Shown: positions 33,820 through 40,536 of the stretch, in pieces | Layout: each line of letters opens with the position of its first letter | Numbering within the stretch: the first letter of the stretch is position 1 | Source: Tissierellia bacterium | Lineage (GTDB): Bacteria > Bacillota > Clostridia > Tissierellales > Sedimentibacteraceae | DNA length: 40,536 bases | Assembly (NCBI GenBank): GCA_012519555.1 | Contig: JAAYPY010000219.1 | Location: 1 to 40,536 of the forward strand | Direction: 5' to 3' | Notes under the pieces: generated by a model | Databases searched by the model: none | Seen by the model: only the letters and a program-made list of their open reading frames with translations | Told to the model about the DNA's origin: nothing | Position numbers and translations under genes: made by a program

Positions 33820-36012
33820 TTATTCGCTTTTTTTACATTTTTTATTTATACATATAGGTATATTGTTTTTTAGGACCATCATTTCCCCACAATTTGAACA
33901 TTTATTATTGGTTGGTTCAAACCATGAAATAAATTTACAGTCCGGATAATTAGAGCATCCAAAAAATCTCCGTCCTGCTTTTGAATACTTTATAGATAAT
34001 TTATTGCTGCATCGAGGACATTTAACATCTATGGTTTTAATAATCGGTTTCGTATTCTTACATTTTGGATAATTGGAGCATGCCAGAAATTCTCCGAACC
34101 TTCCTTTCCTTTTGAGCATAATGGAGCCGCATTTTTCGCATACTTCATTTGTTTCTTCCGCAGGCTCCTTATCGTTTAACGGTTTAGTGTTTTTACATTC
34201 GGGATAATTAGGGCATGCAAGAAACTTTCCGTATCTTCCGCTTTTAATAACCATAAAGCTGCCGCATTTCTCACATTTAACATCACTTACTTCGTCTTTT
34301 ATTTCGATTTCTTTCATTTCCTTTTCAGCTAGACTGAGCTCATTTTTAAAACCACTGTAAAACTCGGAAATTACGCTGCGCCAATTAATGTTCCCGCTTG
34401 CTACTTCATCTAAGTGGTCTTCCAAATCAGCAGTAAACTTTTCATTTACAATTTTAGGAAAGTATTTCTCCATCATTTCAGTGACTAAAAAACCCATGTC
34501 TGTCGGAAACAAATATCCTTTTTCTTTAGCCACATAATCCCTGCTTGTTATTGTTGTAATAGTAGGAGCATAGGTACTTGGTCTTCCTATTCCCTTTTCT
34601 TCCAAATCCTTTATAAGACTTGCTTCTGTGTAGCGGGCAGGAGGTTGAGTAAAATGCTGCTCAGGAATTACCTTTGTTATTTCCAATACTTCATTTATTT
34701 CCATTTGGGGAAAGATCTTTTCATCTTTTTCATCCGTATATCCGTACACAGCTCTAAAACCGTCAAAAACAAGAACCTTTCCGCTGCTTTCAAAAATATT
34801 GTCATTATTATTAAACAAAACCTTTGTAACATCATATTCTGCATCTTGCATCTGACATGCAACAGCTCTTTTCCATATTAGACTATACAGTTTGAATTGG
34901 TCGGAAGTAAGGCTGTCCTTGACTTTTTCCGGAGTACGCAGCAAGGATGTAGGCCTTATGGCTTCATGTGCATCCTGAACTTTGTTTTCATTTTTCTTTG
35001 CTTTTCTATAAACTCTAAACTTGTAATATTTTTCTCCGTAATTAGATAAAATAAATTGCTTTGCATTTTCTATTGCTTCTTCTGATAATCTTAAGGAGTC
35101 AGTTCTTATATAAGTAACAAGACCTACATTTCCTTCACCTTTGACCTTTACTCCTTCATATAACTGCTGTGCAACCATCATCGTTTTTTTCGATGTAAAG
35201 TTTAGCCTTCTGTTCGCTTCCTGCTGAAGAGAACTTGTTGTAAATGGAGGACTTGGTTTTGAATAGCTCTTGGATTTGTCTATTTTTACAAGGGTAATTT
35301 TTTCTTTATCAATGCTTTCAAGAATTTTGTTAATTTCATTTTGAGTTTTAATTTTTACTTTTTTTAATTTATCATTTTCAAAAAAACCTATATATTTAGC
35401 AAGAATTTTTTTTCTTGATTTTTTTAGTTCCAGTTCCAAGCTCCAATACTCTTCCGGCTGAAAATCCATTATTTCCCGCTCTTTGTCTATAATTAGTTTC
35501 AATGCTACTGATTGAACTCTGCCGGCACTTAAACCTTTTTTTATTTTTTTCCATAAGAGAGGACTTATCTTATATCCTACCAATCTGTCAAGTACTCGTC
35601 TGGCTTGTTGAGCATCAACCAAATCTATATTGAGCTTACGTGGGTTTTTGCTGGCATTTTTAATTGCATCCTTTGTTATTTCATTGAATACGACTCTTAT
35701 TTCCTTACTTTCATCCAAATTTAAGATTTTAGCCAAATGCCATGAAATAGCTTCACCTTCTCTGTCAGGGTCTGTTGCTAAAAATACTTTGTCAGCTTTT
35801 TTTGCTTCTTTTTTAAGCTCCTTTATTACATCTCCTTTTCCTCTTATAGTTATATAATTTGGTTCAAAATTATTATCTATATCTATTCCTAACTTACTTT
35901 TGGGTAAATCTCGTACATGTCCTACCGAAGCTCTAACAGTGTAATTTTTTCCCAAAATATCACTTATCGTTTTAGCTTTGGCCGGGGACTCAACAATTAA
36001 CAGATTTTTCAT
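33820..36012 (-). CDS. topA: DNA topoisomerase I (type IA)
   Basis: TopA relaxes negative supercoils. The 730-residue protein has an N-terminal TOPRIM domain (LLIVESPAKAKTI, FLATDPDREGEAISWHL), the SAGRVQSVALKLI motif and the active-site tyrosine in GLVTYIRTDSLRLS (about residue 297). Three complete four-cysteine zinc ribbons of the CEKCG...CPNYPEC type and a fourth shorter ribbon (CSNCG...CINKKC) follow at about 580-730. GGAGG lies 4 bases before the ATG. It is divergent from the hydrogenase operon and upstream of rpsB. Confidence 0.98.
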   Translation of the reverse strand: MKNLLIVESPAKAKTISDILGKNYTVRASVGHVRDLPKSKLGIDIDNNFEPNYITIRGKGDVIKELKKEAKKADKVFLATDPDREGEAISWHLAKILNLDESKEIRVVFNEITKDAIKNASKNPRKLNIDLVDAQQARRVLDRLVGYKISPLLWKKIKKGLSAGRVQSVALKLIIDKEREIMDFQPEEYWSLELELKKSRKKILAKYIGFFENDKLKKVKIKTQNEINKILESIDKEKITLVKIDKSKSYSKPSPPFTTSSLQQEANRRLNFTSKKTMMVAQQLYEGVKVKGEGNVGLVTYIRTDSLRLSEEAIENAKQFILSNYGEKYYKFRVYRKAKKNENKVQDAHEAIRPTSLLRTPEKVKDSLTSDQFKLYSLIWKRAVACQMQDAEYDVTKVLFNNNDNIFESSGKVLVFDGFRAVYGYTDEKDEKIFPQMEINEVLEITKVIPEQHFTQPPARYTEASLIKDLEEKGIGRPSTYAPTITTITSRDYVAKEKGYLFPTDMGFLVTEMMEKYFPKIVNEKFTADLEDHLDEVASGNINWRSVISEFYSGFKNELSLAEKEMKEIEIKDEVSDVKCEKCGSFMVIKSGRYGKFLACPNYPECKNTKPLNDKEPAEETNEVCEKCGSIMLKRKGRFGEFLACSNYPKCKNTKPIIKTIDVKCPRCSNKLSIKYSKAGRRFFGCSNYPDCKFISWFEPTNNKCSNCGEMMVLKNNIPICINKKCKKSE

Positions 36013-36055
36013 CTTTCCTCCATATATTAAGCATATATATCCATTTGATATTTAC

Positions 36056-36082
36056 CTTATAATACAATTTTTTATTTGTCAA
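36056..36082 (-). promoter_or_regulatory. Candidate promoter of topA
   Basis: A consensus TTGACA (36077-36082) is followed after 15 bases by TATAAG (36056-36061). The spacing is short, so confidence is limited. Confidence 0.45.
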
Positions 36083-36251
36083 TAGCTTATCATTATTGAC
36101 ATAATAAAATCATCGCAAAATTCGTGGTTTGTATTTTTTATTTCTAAATCCAGTGAAAATGATTGCCTGCAAAATAAATTCATTTGTTAAGAACTGTGGA
36201 TTGAAAGGAAACGTTTTATTATTAAGTTTTGTTCATTTTTCAAAGTTTTCC

Positions 36252-36280
36252 TTGTTTTAATAGTTATATTGATATAAAAT
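36252..36280 (+). promoter_or_regulatory. Probable promoter of the hydrogenase operon
   Basis: TTGTTT (36252-36257) and TAAAAT (36275-36280) are 17 bases apart, with the start codon about 50 bases downstream. Confidence 0.55.
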
Positions 36281-36330
36281 TAACACGGCATAAAGGTCAT
36301 TAAAATTTACATAGGAAAGGATTGGGCATT

Positions 36331-36810
36331 ATGTTAGACTTGAGTTTTAAGGAAAGGGTTAATGAAATAATTTCACGACATAATAATGATAAGAAAAAAA
36401 TTATCAGTATTATTCAGGACGTGCAAAAAGAATATCATTATTTACCTGAAGAAGTATTGGTTTATATAGCTGATACACTTGATATCAGTCATGCAAAAAT
36501 TTATGGTATAGCTACCTTTTATGAAAATTTTTCCTTGGAGCAAAAAGGAAAAAACATTATTAAAATATGTGACGGAACCGCATGTCATGTAAGAGATTCA
36601 ATACCTATTTTTAAAGCCATATATAAGTATTTAAATTTAAGTGATAAGAAAAATACTAGCGATGATATGTTATTTACTGTAGAAACAGTATCTTGTTTAG
36701 GAGCTTGCGGATTAGCACCGGTTATAACAATTAATGATGTTGTTTATCCCAAAATGACACCTGAAGCAGTTGTTGAACTTCTTCAAAAATATAAGAAGGA
36801 GGCAATGTAA
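36331..36810 (+). CDS. hydC: NuoE-like [2Fe-2S] subunit of [FeFe]-hydrogenase
   Basis: The small thioredoxin-fold subunit of NAD-linked multimeric hydrogenases. The 159-residue protein has an N-terminal helical region and the four-cysteine [2Fe-2S] site as CDGTACH and CLGACGLAP. These match the 24-kDa subunit of complex I. I chose the ATG at 36331 (MLDLSFKERV), 10 bases after GGAAAGG; a TTG three codons upstream is also possible. Its stop shares one base with the start of the next gene (TAATG), so translation is coupled. With the next two genes it forms a HydCBA-type enzyme. Confidence 0.93.
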   Translation: MLDLSFKERVNEIISRHNNDKKKIISIIQDVQKEYHYLPEEVLVYIADTLDISHAKIYGIATFYENFSLEQKGKNIIKICDGTACHVRDSIPIFKAIYKYLNLSDKKNTSDDMLFTVETVSCLGACGLAPVITINDVVYPKMTPEAVVELLQKYKKEAM

Positions 36811-38681
36811 TGATAAGAAATTACGATGAATTATTATCTTATGGAGATTTATATAAAAAATCTTTGGACAAGCAAAAAAAGAAAGTCTTAGTGTGTGCCG
36901 GTACAGGATGTTTAGCAGGTGGCTCCTTAGCTATTTATGAAAAAATTAAAGAATTAGTTAAAGAAAGCGGACTTTTAGTTGATGTAGATTTAGATAAGGA
37001 AGAAGAAGGAGTAGGTGTTAAAAAAAGTGGATGCCATGGCTTTTGTGAAGCAGGTCCTTTAGTTAGAATAGAGCCATATAATTATTTGTATTTACATGTT
37101 AGATTGGAAGACTGCGAAGAAATAGTTTGCAGAACATTAAAAGAAGGAAAGCCTATTGAAAGATTGATGTATCACTCTAATGACAGGATATATAAAACAC
37201 AAGAAGAAATTCCTTTTTATAAAAAACAAACCAGGCTTGTTCTTCATAACTGCGGCCATATTGATGCAGAGAATATTCAGGAATACATAGGCAACGGTGG
37301 ATACAAGGCAGCTGCCTTGGCACTTAACATGACTCCTCAAGAAATTTGTAATTTAATTACTGATTCCGGATTGAGAGGAAGAGGTGGCGGAGGATATCCT
37401 GCAGGCAGGAAATGGAGTCAAGTTTTAGCTCAAAATAATCCTGTAAAATATGTAGTATGCAATGGTGATGAAGGTGACCCGGGTGCATTTATGGATAGAA
37501 GCATAATGGAAGGTGACCCCCACAAGGTTATTGAAGGTATGCTTATAAGCGGTTTTGCAACAAATGCCAATAAGGGTTATATATATGTCAGGGCTGAATA
37601 TCCAATGGCAGTTCACAGATTGCAATTAGCTATTGAGCAGGCTAAGGAATATGGGCTTTTAGGTGAAAATATTTTAGGATCAGGATTTAACTTTAATATT
37701 CAAATTGCACAAGGAGCAGGAGCCTTTGTATGCGGCGAAGGAAGTGCATTAACATCTTCAATAGAGGGAGAAAGAGGAATGCCTCGTGTTAAACCTCCTC
37801 GTACTGTTGAAAAAGGATTGTTTGAATGCCCTACAGTTTTAAACAATGTTGAAACATTTGCTAATGTTCCTATTATTATATTAAAGGGAGCAGAAGAATA
37901 CAAGAAATTAGGTATTGAAAAAAACACGGGAACAAAAGTATTTGCACTTACCGGAAATGTTGTTAATACAGGCTTAATAGAAGTTCCTATGGGAACTAGC
38001 TTAGGAGAAGTAATATTTGGTATAGGCGGCGGTATACCTAATGGCAAAAAATTTAAAGCTGTTCAAATAGGAGGACCTTCAGGTGGCTGCTTAATTTTCG
38101 ATGAAAATCATCTAAACTTGCCTCTTAGCTTTGATTCACTTGAAGAGGCCGGTGCAATGATTGGCTCCGGCGGCATGGTTATAATGGATGAAGATACATG
38201 TATGGTTGAAGTTGCAAGATTCTTTATGAGCTTTACTCAAAGAGAAAGCTGCGGCAAATGCATACCTTGTAGAGAAGGAACCAAAAGAATGCTGGATATC
38301 TTAGAGGAAATAACTAAAGGTAACGGAACGATGGATGACTTAAACCTTCTTTATGAAATAGCTGATACCGTTAAAAATACTGCCTTGTGTGGATTAGGTA
38401 AAACTGCTCCAAATCCGGTATTAAGTACTCTGCAATATTTTTATGATGAATACCTGGCGCATGTTGTGGACAAGGTATGTCCGGCAAAAATATGTAAAGA
38501 GTTAGCTGAAATTACTATAGATCCTGATATATGTAAAGGATGCAGCAAATGTGCTAAAATTTGTCCTGTTAAAGCAATTTCAGGAAAAATTAAAGAACCT
38601 TATCATATAGATAAAAACAAATGTATTAAATGTGGTGCTTGTATAGAGGTTTGCCCGTTTAAAGCAATCAAGGAGGTATAA
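36810..38681 (+). CDS. hydB: NuoF-like NAD(H)/FMN subunit of [FeFe]-hydrogenase
   Basis: The electron-entry subunit for NAD(H). The 623-residue protein has an N-terminal thioredoxin-like [2Fe-2S] module (CAGTGC, Cys29/34; CHGFC, Cys75/79). The NuoF core follows with GLRGRGGGGYPAG and the NGDEGDPGAFMDR FMN/NAD site, an SLBB region, and the N3-type [4Fe-4S] motif SCGKCIPCREG with a later Cys in ALCGLG. Two C-terminal [4Fe-4S] ferredoxin motifs are CKGCSKCAKICP and CIKCGACIEVCP. This build is typical of HydB in electron-bifurcating hydrogenases. GGAGG is in the end of hydC. Confidence 0.95.
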   Translation: MIRNYDELLSYGDLYKKSLDKQKKKVLVCAGTGCLAGGSLAIYEKIKELVKESGLLVDVDLDKEEEGVGVKKSGCHGFCEAGPLVRIEPYNYLYLHVRLEDCEEIVCRTLKEGKPIERLMYHSNDRIYKTQEEIPFYKKQTRLVLHNCGHIDAENIQEYIGNGGYKAAALALNMTPQEICNLITDSGLRGRGGGGYPAGRKWSQVLAQNNPVKYVVCNGDEGDPGAFMDRSIMEGDPHKVIEGMLISGFATNANKGYIYVRAEYPMAVHRLQLAIEQAKEYGLLGENILGSGFNFNIQIAQGAGAFVCGEGSALTSSIEGERGMPRVKPPRTVEKGLFECPTVLNNVETFANVPIIILKGAEEYKKLGIEKNTGTKVFALTGNVVNTGLIEVPMGTSLGEVIFGIGGGIPNGKKFKAVQIGGPSGGCLIFDENHLNLPLSFDSLEEAGAMIGSGGMVIMDEDTCMVEVARFFMSFTQRESCGKCIPCREGTKRMLDILEEITKGNGTMDDLNLLYEIADTVKNTALCGLGKTAPNPVLSTLQYFYDEYLAHVVDKVCPAKICKELAEITIDPDICKGCSKCAKICPVKAISGKIKEPYHIDKNKCIKCGACIEVCPFKAIKEV

Positions 38682-38683
38682 AC

Positions 38684-40369
38684 ATGGCTACAATGATTAT
38701 AGACGGAAAAAAAGTGAATTTTAGTGATCAAAAAAATATTTTGAGTTTAATTAGAGATTGTAATATTGATTTGCCTACCTTTTGCTATCACTCCGAGCTT
38801 AGTATTTATGGAGCTTGCAGAATGTGTTCAGTAGAAACATCAGACGGTAGAATAATTGCATCATGCTCTGAAGTACCAAAGGAAGGAATGGAAATATACA
38901 CTAATTCCCCTCGAATAAGAAAATATAGAAAAATGATTTTAGAGCTTTTATTAGCAAACCATGACAGAGATTGTACTGCATGCGAGCGTACAGGAAAATG
39001 TCAATTGCAAAAGCTTGCCAGAAGATACGGAATAAATCAAATAAGATTTAATCAGTTAATCGAAGAACAAGAAATTGACAGCTCCAGCCCAAGTATACTA
39101 AGAAACCCTAACAAATGCATTAAATGCGGTGACTGCGTAATGGTTTGTGAGGAAATACAAGGAGTGGGAGCCCTTGGCTTCTCTCATAGGGGCACCGAAG
39201 TACAAATTAAACCTGCCTTTAATAAAAAACTTAGCGAAACTAATTGTGTAAACTGCGGACAATGTAGAATTGTATGCCCTACTGCAGCAATTACCATAAA
39301 AAATGAAACACAAAAAGTATGGGATGCAATTTATGATAAAAACACCAGGGTTATTGCACAAATTGCACCTGCAGTAAGGGTTGCCTTAGGTGAGGAATTT
39401 GGAATGAAGCCGGGAGAAGTAACGATAGGTAAAATTGCTTCAATATTAAGAAAAATTGGTGTAGATGAAGTATACGATACTGCATTGACTGCTGATTTAA
39501 CTGTTATTGAGGAAAGCAATGAATTTTTGGATAGATTTTCAAAAAATCAAAACTTGCCTTTATTTACATCTTGCTGTCCTGCATGGGTTAAATTTGTTGA
39601 AAATAAATATCCGGAACTGATAAAAAATGTATCCACCTGCAAATCTCCTCAACAGATGTTTGGTACAGTTGCCAGAGAATTTTTCAATAAAAAGGATAAA
39701 GAAGACGGTAAAAAAACATTTATTCTTTCAATTATGCCATGTACAGCAAAAAAAGCAGAAGCTGCAAGGCCTGAATTCAATCACGATGGAGTAAGAGAAG
39801 TAGATCTAGTCTTAACTACTCAGGAACTTGCCATTATGATAAAAGAAGTAGGAGTAAATTTTCATACAATTGGGGAGGAATCATTAGACATGCCATTTGG
39901 TATTGCTTCCGGAGCCGGCATAATATTTGGCACTACGGGAGGAGTAACAGAAGCTGTTCTGAGAAAACTATTAAAAGATAAATTTAATAAAGAAGATTCT
40001 GAAATAATATTTAATAATGTCAGAGGTTTGGAGGCTGTTAAAGAAGCAAGTATCGAAATAGATGGCAAAACTATCAGAATTGCAGTTGTCCATGGACTTA
40101 AAGATGCAGATTCCTTAATAAGGCAAATAAAAGATGGAGAAAGATATTATGATATGATTGAGGTAATGGCTTGTAAAGGTGGTTGTATTGCCGGCGGAGG
40201 TCAACCTGTACCAAGAATAATAACTAAGGAAACAAGAGCATTAAGAGCATCAGGCTTATATAATATAGACAAAATAAACCAAATAAAAAACTCCGATGAC
40301 AACTATATAGTAAAAAGCATTTATGAAAAAATACTAAAAGGAAATAACCACATTTTACATGTGAAATAA
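38684..40369 (+). CDS. hydA: [FeFe]-hydrogenase catalytic subunit, group A3-like
   Basis: The catalytic subunit that interconverts H2 and protons. The 561-residue protein has a plant-type [2Fe-2S] site (Cys34, 45, 48, 61), a His-Cys3 cluster (His93, Cys97, 100, 106) and two [4Fe-4S] motifs (Cys145-155 and 188-198). The three H-cluster signatures are TSCCPAW (about 296), MPCTAKKAE (about 351) and ACKGGCIAGGGQP (about 496). All ligands are present, so it should be active if HydEFG maturases exist elsewhere. Together with HydB and HydC it fits the NAD- and ferredoxin-coupled bifurcating type; that coupling is inferred from subunit make-up. GGAGG lies in the hydB end, and the gene starts 2 bases later. 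Confidence 0.96.
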   Translation: MATMIIDGKKVNFSDQKNILSLIRDCNIDLPTFCYHSELSIYGACRMCSVETSDGRIIASCSEVPKEGMEIYTNSPRIRKYRKMILELLLANHDRDCTACERTGKCQLQKLARRYGINQIRFNQLIEEQEIDSSSPSILRNPNKCIKCGDCVMVCEEIQGVGALGFSHRGTEVQIKPAFNKKLSETNCVNCGQCRIVCPTAAITIKNETQKVWDAIYDKNTRVIAQIAPAVRVALGEEFGMKPGEVTIGKIASILRKIGVDEVYDTALTADLTVIEESNEFLDRFSKNQNLPLFTSCCPAWVKFVENKYPELIKNVSTCKSPQQMFGTVAREFFNKKDKEDGKKTFILSIMPCTAKKAEAARPEFNHDGVREVDLVLTTQELAIMIKEVGVNFHTIGEESLDMPFGIASGAGIIFGTTGGVTEAVLRKLLKDKFNKEDSEIIFNNVRGLEAVKEASIEIDGKTIRIAVVHGLKDADSLIRQIKDGERYYDMIEVMACKGGCIAGGGQPVPRIITKETRALRASGLYNIDKINQIKNSDDNYIVKSIYEKILKGNNHILHVK

Positions 40370-40377
40370 AAGCCCCA

Positions 40378-40420
40378 TACAGCTGTCAAGATAATGCTAA
40401 TCATTATTTAGACAGCTGTA
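40378..40420 (+). terminator. Hairpin after hydA
   Basis: TACAGCTGTC (40378-40387) and GACAGCTGTA (40411-40420) form a 10-bp stem, and ATAATG/CATTAT (40391-40396, 40402-40407) form an inner stem, 8 bases past the hydA stop. No T-run follows, so it may be a stability element or weak terminator. Confidence 0.5.
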
Positions 40421-40461
40421 AATATAAGAATATAATTCTCTATGATAAGTTCAAAAATAAA

Positions 40462-40499
40462 AGAGCTTTCTCAATTAAAATTACTTTTGAGACAGCCCT
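40462..40499. repeat. Second hairpin after hydA, GAGACAGCCCT type
   Basis: AGAGCTTTCTCAA (40462-40474) and TTGAGACAGCCCT (40487-40499) are inverted repeats matching at 11 of 13 positions. The arm TTGAGACAGCCCT resembles sequence at terminators and insertion-sequence ends in Firmicutes. No transposase is visible before the window ends. Confidence 0.4.
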
Positions 40500-40536
40500 C
40501 ACTGTTTACTAAAGATTATTATTTAGATTCTAAAGC

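Larger units (their letters stand above)
36013..36330. other. Divergent intergenic region between topA and hydC
   Basis: These 318 AT-rich bases have no supportable gene. They contain candidate promoters for topA (minus) and the hydrogenase operon (plus). A single TTGTTAA word at 36184-36190 resembles half of a Rex site, but no second half is present. Confidence 0.5.

Noticed and set aside
36184-36190. TTGTTAA as a Rex operator for the hydrogenase operon
   Set aside because: Only one half-site is present; the inverted TTAACAA at the proper distance is missing.
36158-36260. Small plus-strand open frame of about 33 codons upstream of hydC
   Set aside because: No ribosome binding site, no recognisable sequence, and it runs into the likely promoter of the operon.
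842-40068. Many open frames of 60-130 codons opposite or out of frame with recA, rimO, ftsK, pnp, polC, topA and hyd genes
   Set aside because: They are shadows of strongly conserved coding sequences, lack ribosome sites and show no recognisable families.

Overview
The window is a compact, AT-rich stretch of bacterial chromosome. It looks like a strictly anaerobic low-GC Firmicute of the Clostridia/Tissierellia type. The evidence is the Gram-positive replicative polymerase PolC, SpoIIIE/FtsK, TepA and YlmC/YmxH proteins, strong GGAGG ribosome binding sites, a GAAC-N4-GTTC LexA box, and a three-gene [FeFe]-hydrogenase operon. Genus and species cannot be read from the sequence.

Layout. From about 292 to 23346 almost everything is on the minus strand. 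In transcription order it runs polC, rimP-nusA-ylxR-ylxQ-infB-rbfA-nrnA-truB-ribF, rpsO, pnp, a small membrane-protein gene, an M16 peptidase, dut, ylmC/ymxH, tepA, ftsK, rimO, pgsA and recA. From 25630 to 36012 is a second minus-strand block: topA, rpsB-tsf, pyrH-frr, a one-domain PASTA-like microprotein, uppS, cdsA, rseP, ispG and rplY. Between the two lies a plus-strand pair (23687-25551): a radical-SAM aminomutase-like protein and an MgtC-family membrane protein. On the right (36331-40369) the plus-strand hydrogenase operon hydC-hydB-hydA is divergent from topA.

The minus-strand blocks are the usual Firmicute translation/envelope/DNA-maintenance supercluster: ribosome and tRNA maturation, transcription elongation, isoprenoid lipid carrier and phospholipid synthesis, RNA turnover and DNA repair. 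Differences from the common arrangement are that dxr is absent between cdsA and rseP, proS is absent near polC, and rplY plus the plus-strand pair sit between ispG and polC. RibF lacks a recognisable riboflavin kinase motif, and two small genes occupy intergenic slots.

Regulation visible in the sequence includes near-consensus sigma-A promoters before recA (with an overlapping LexA box), polC, rimP, rpsO, rplY, rpsB and the hydrogenase operon. There are structured leaders before rpsO, rpsB, rimP-nusA and tepA. The tepA leader combines a terminator-like hairpin with possible masking of the ribosome binding site. I found no tRNA, rRNA, CRISPR array, prophage or complete insertion sequence. The best candidates for something new are the non-canonical KamA-family enzyme paired with MgtC, the PASTA-like microprotein between frr and uppS, the tepA leader and the reduced RibF.
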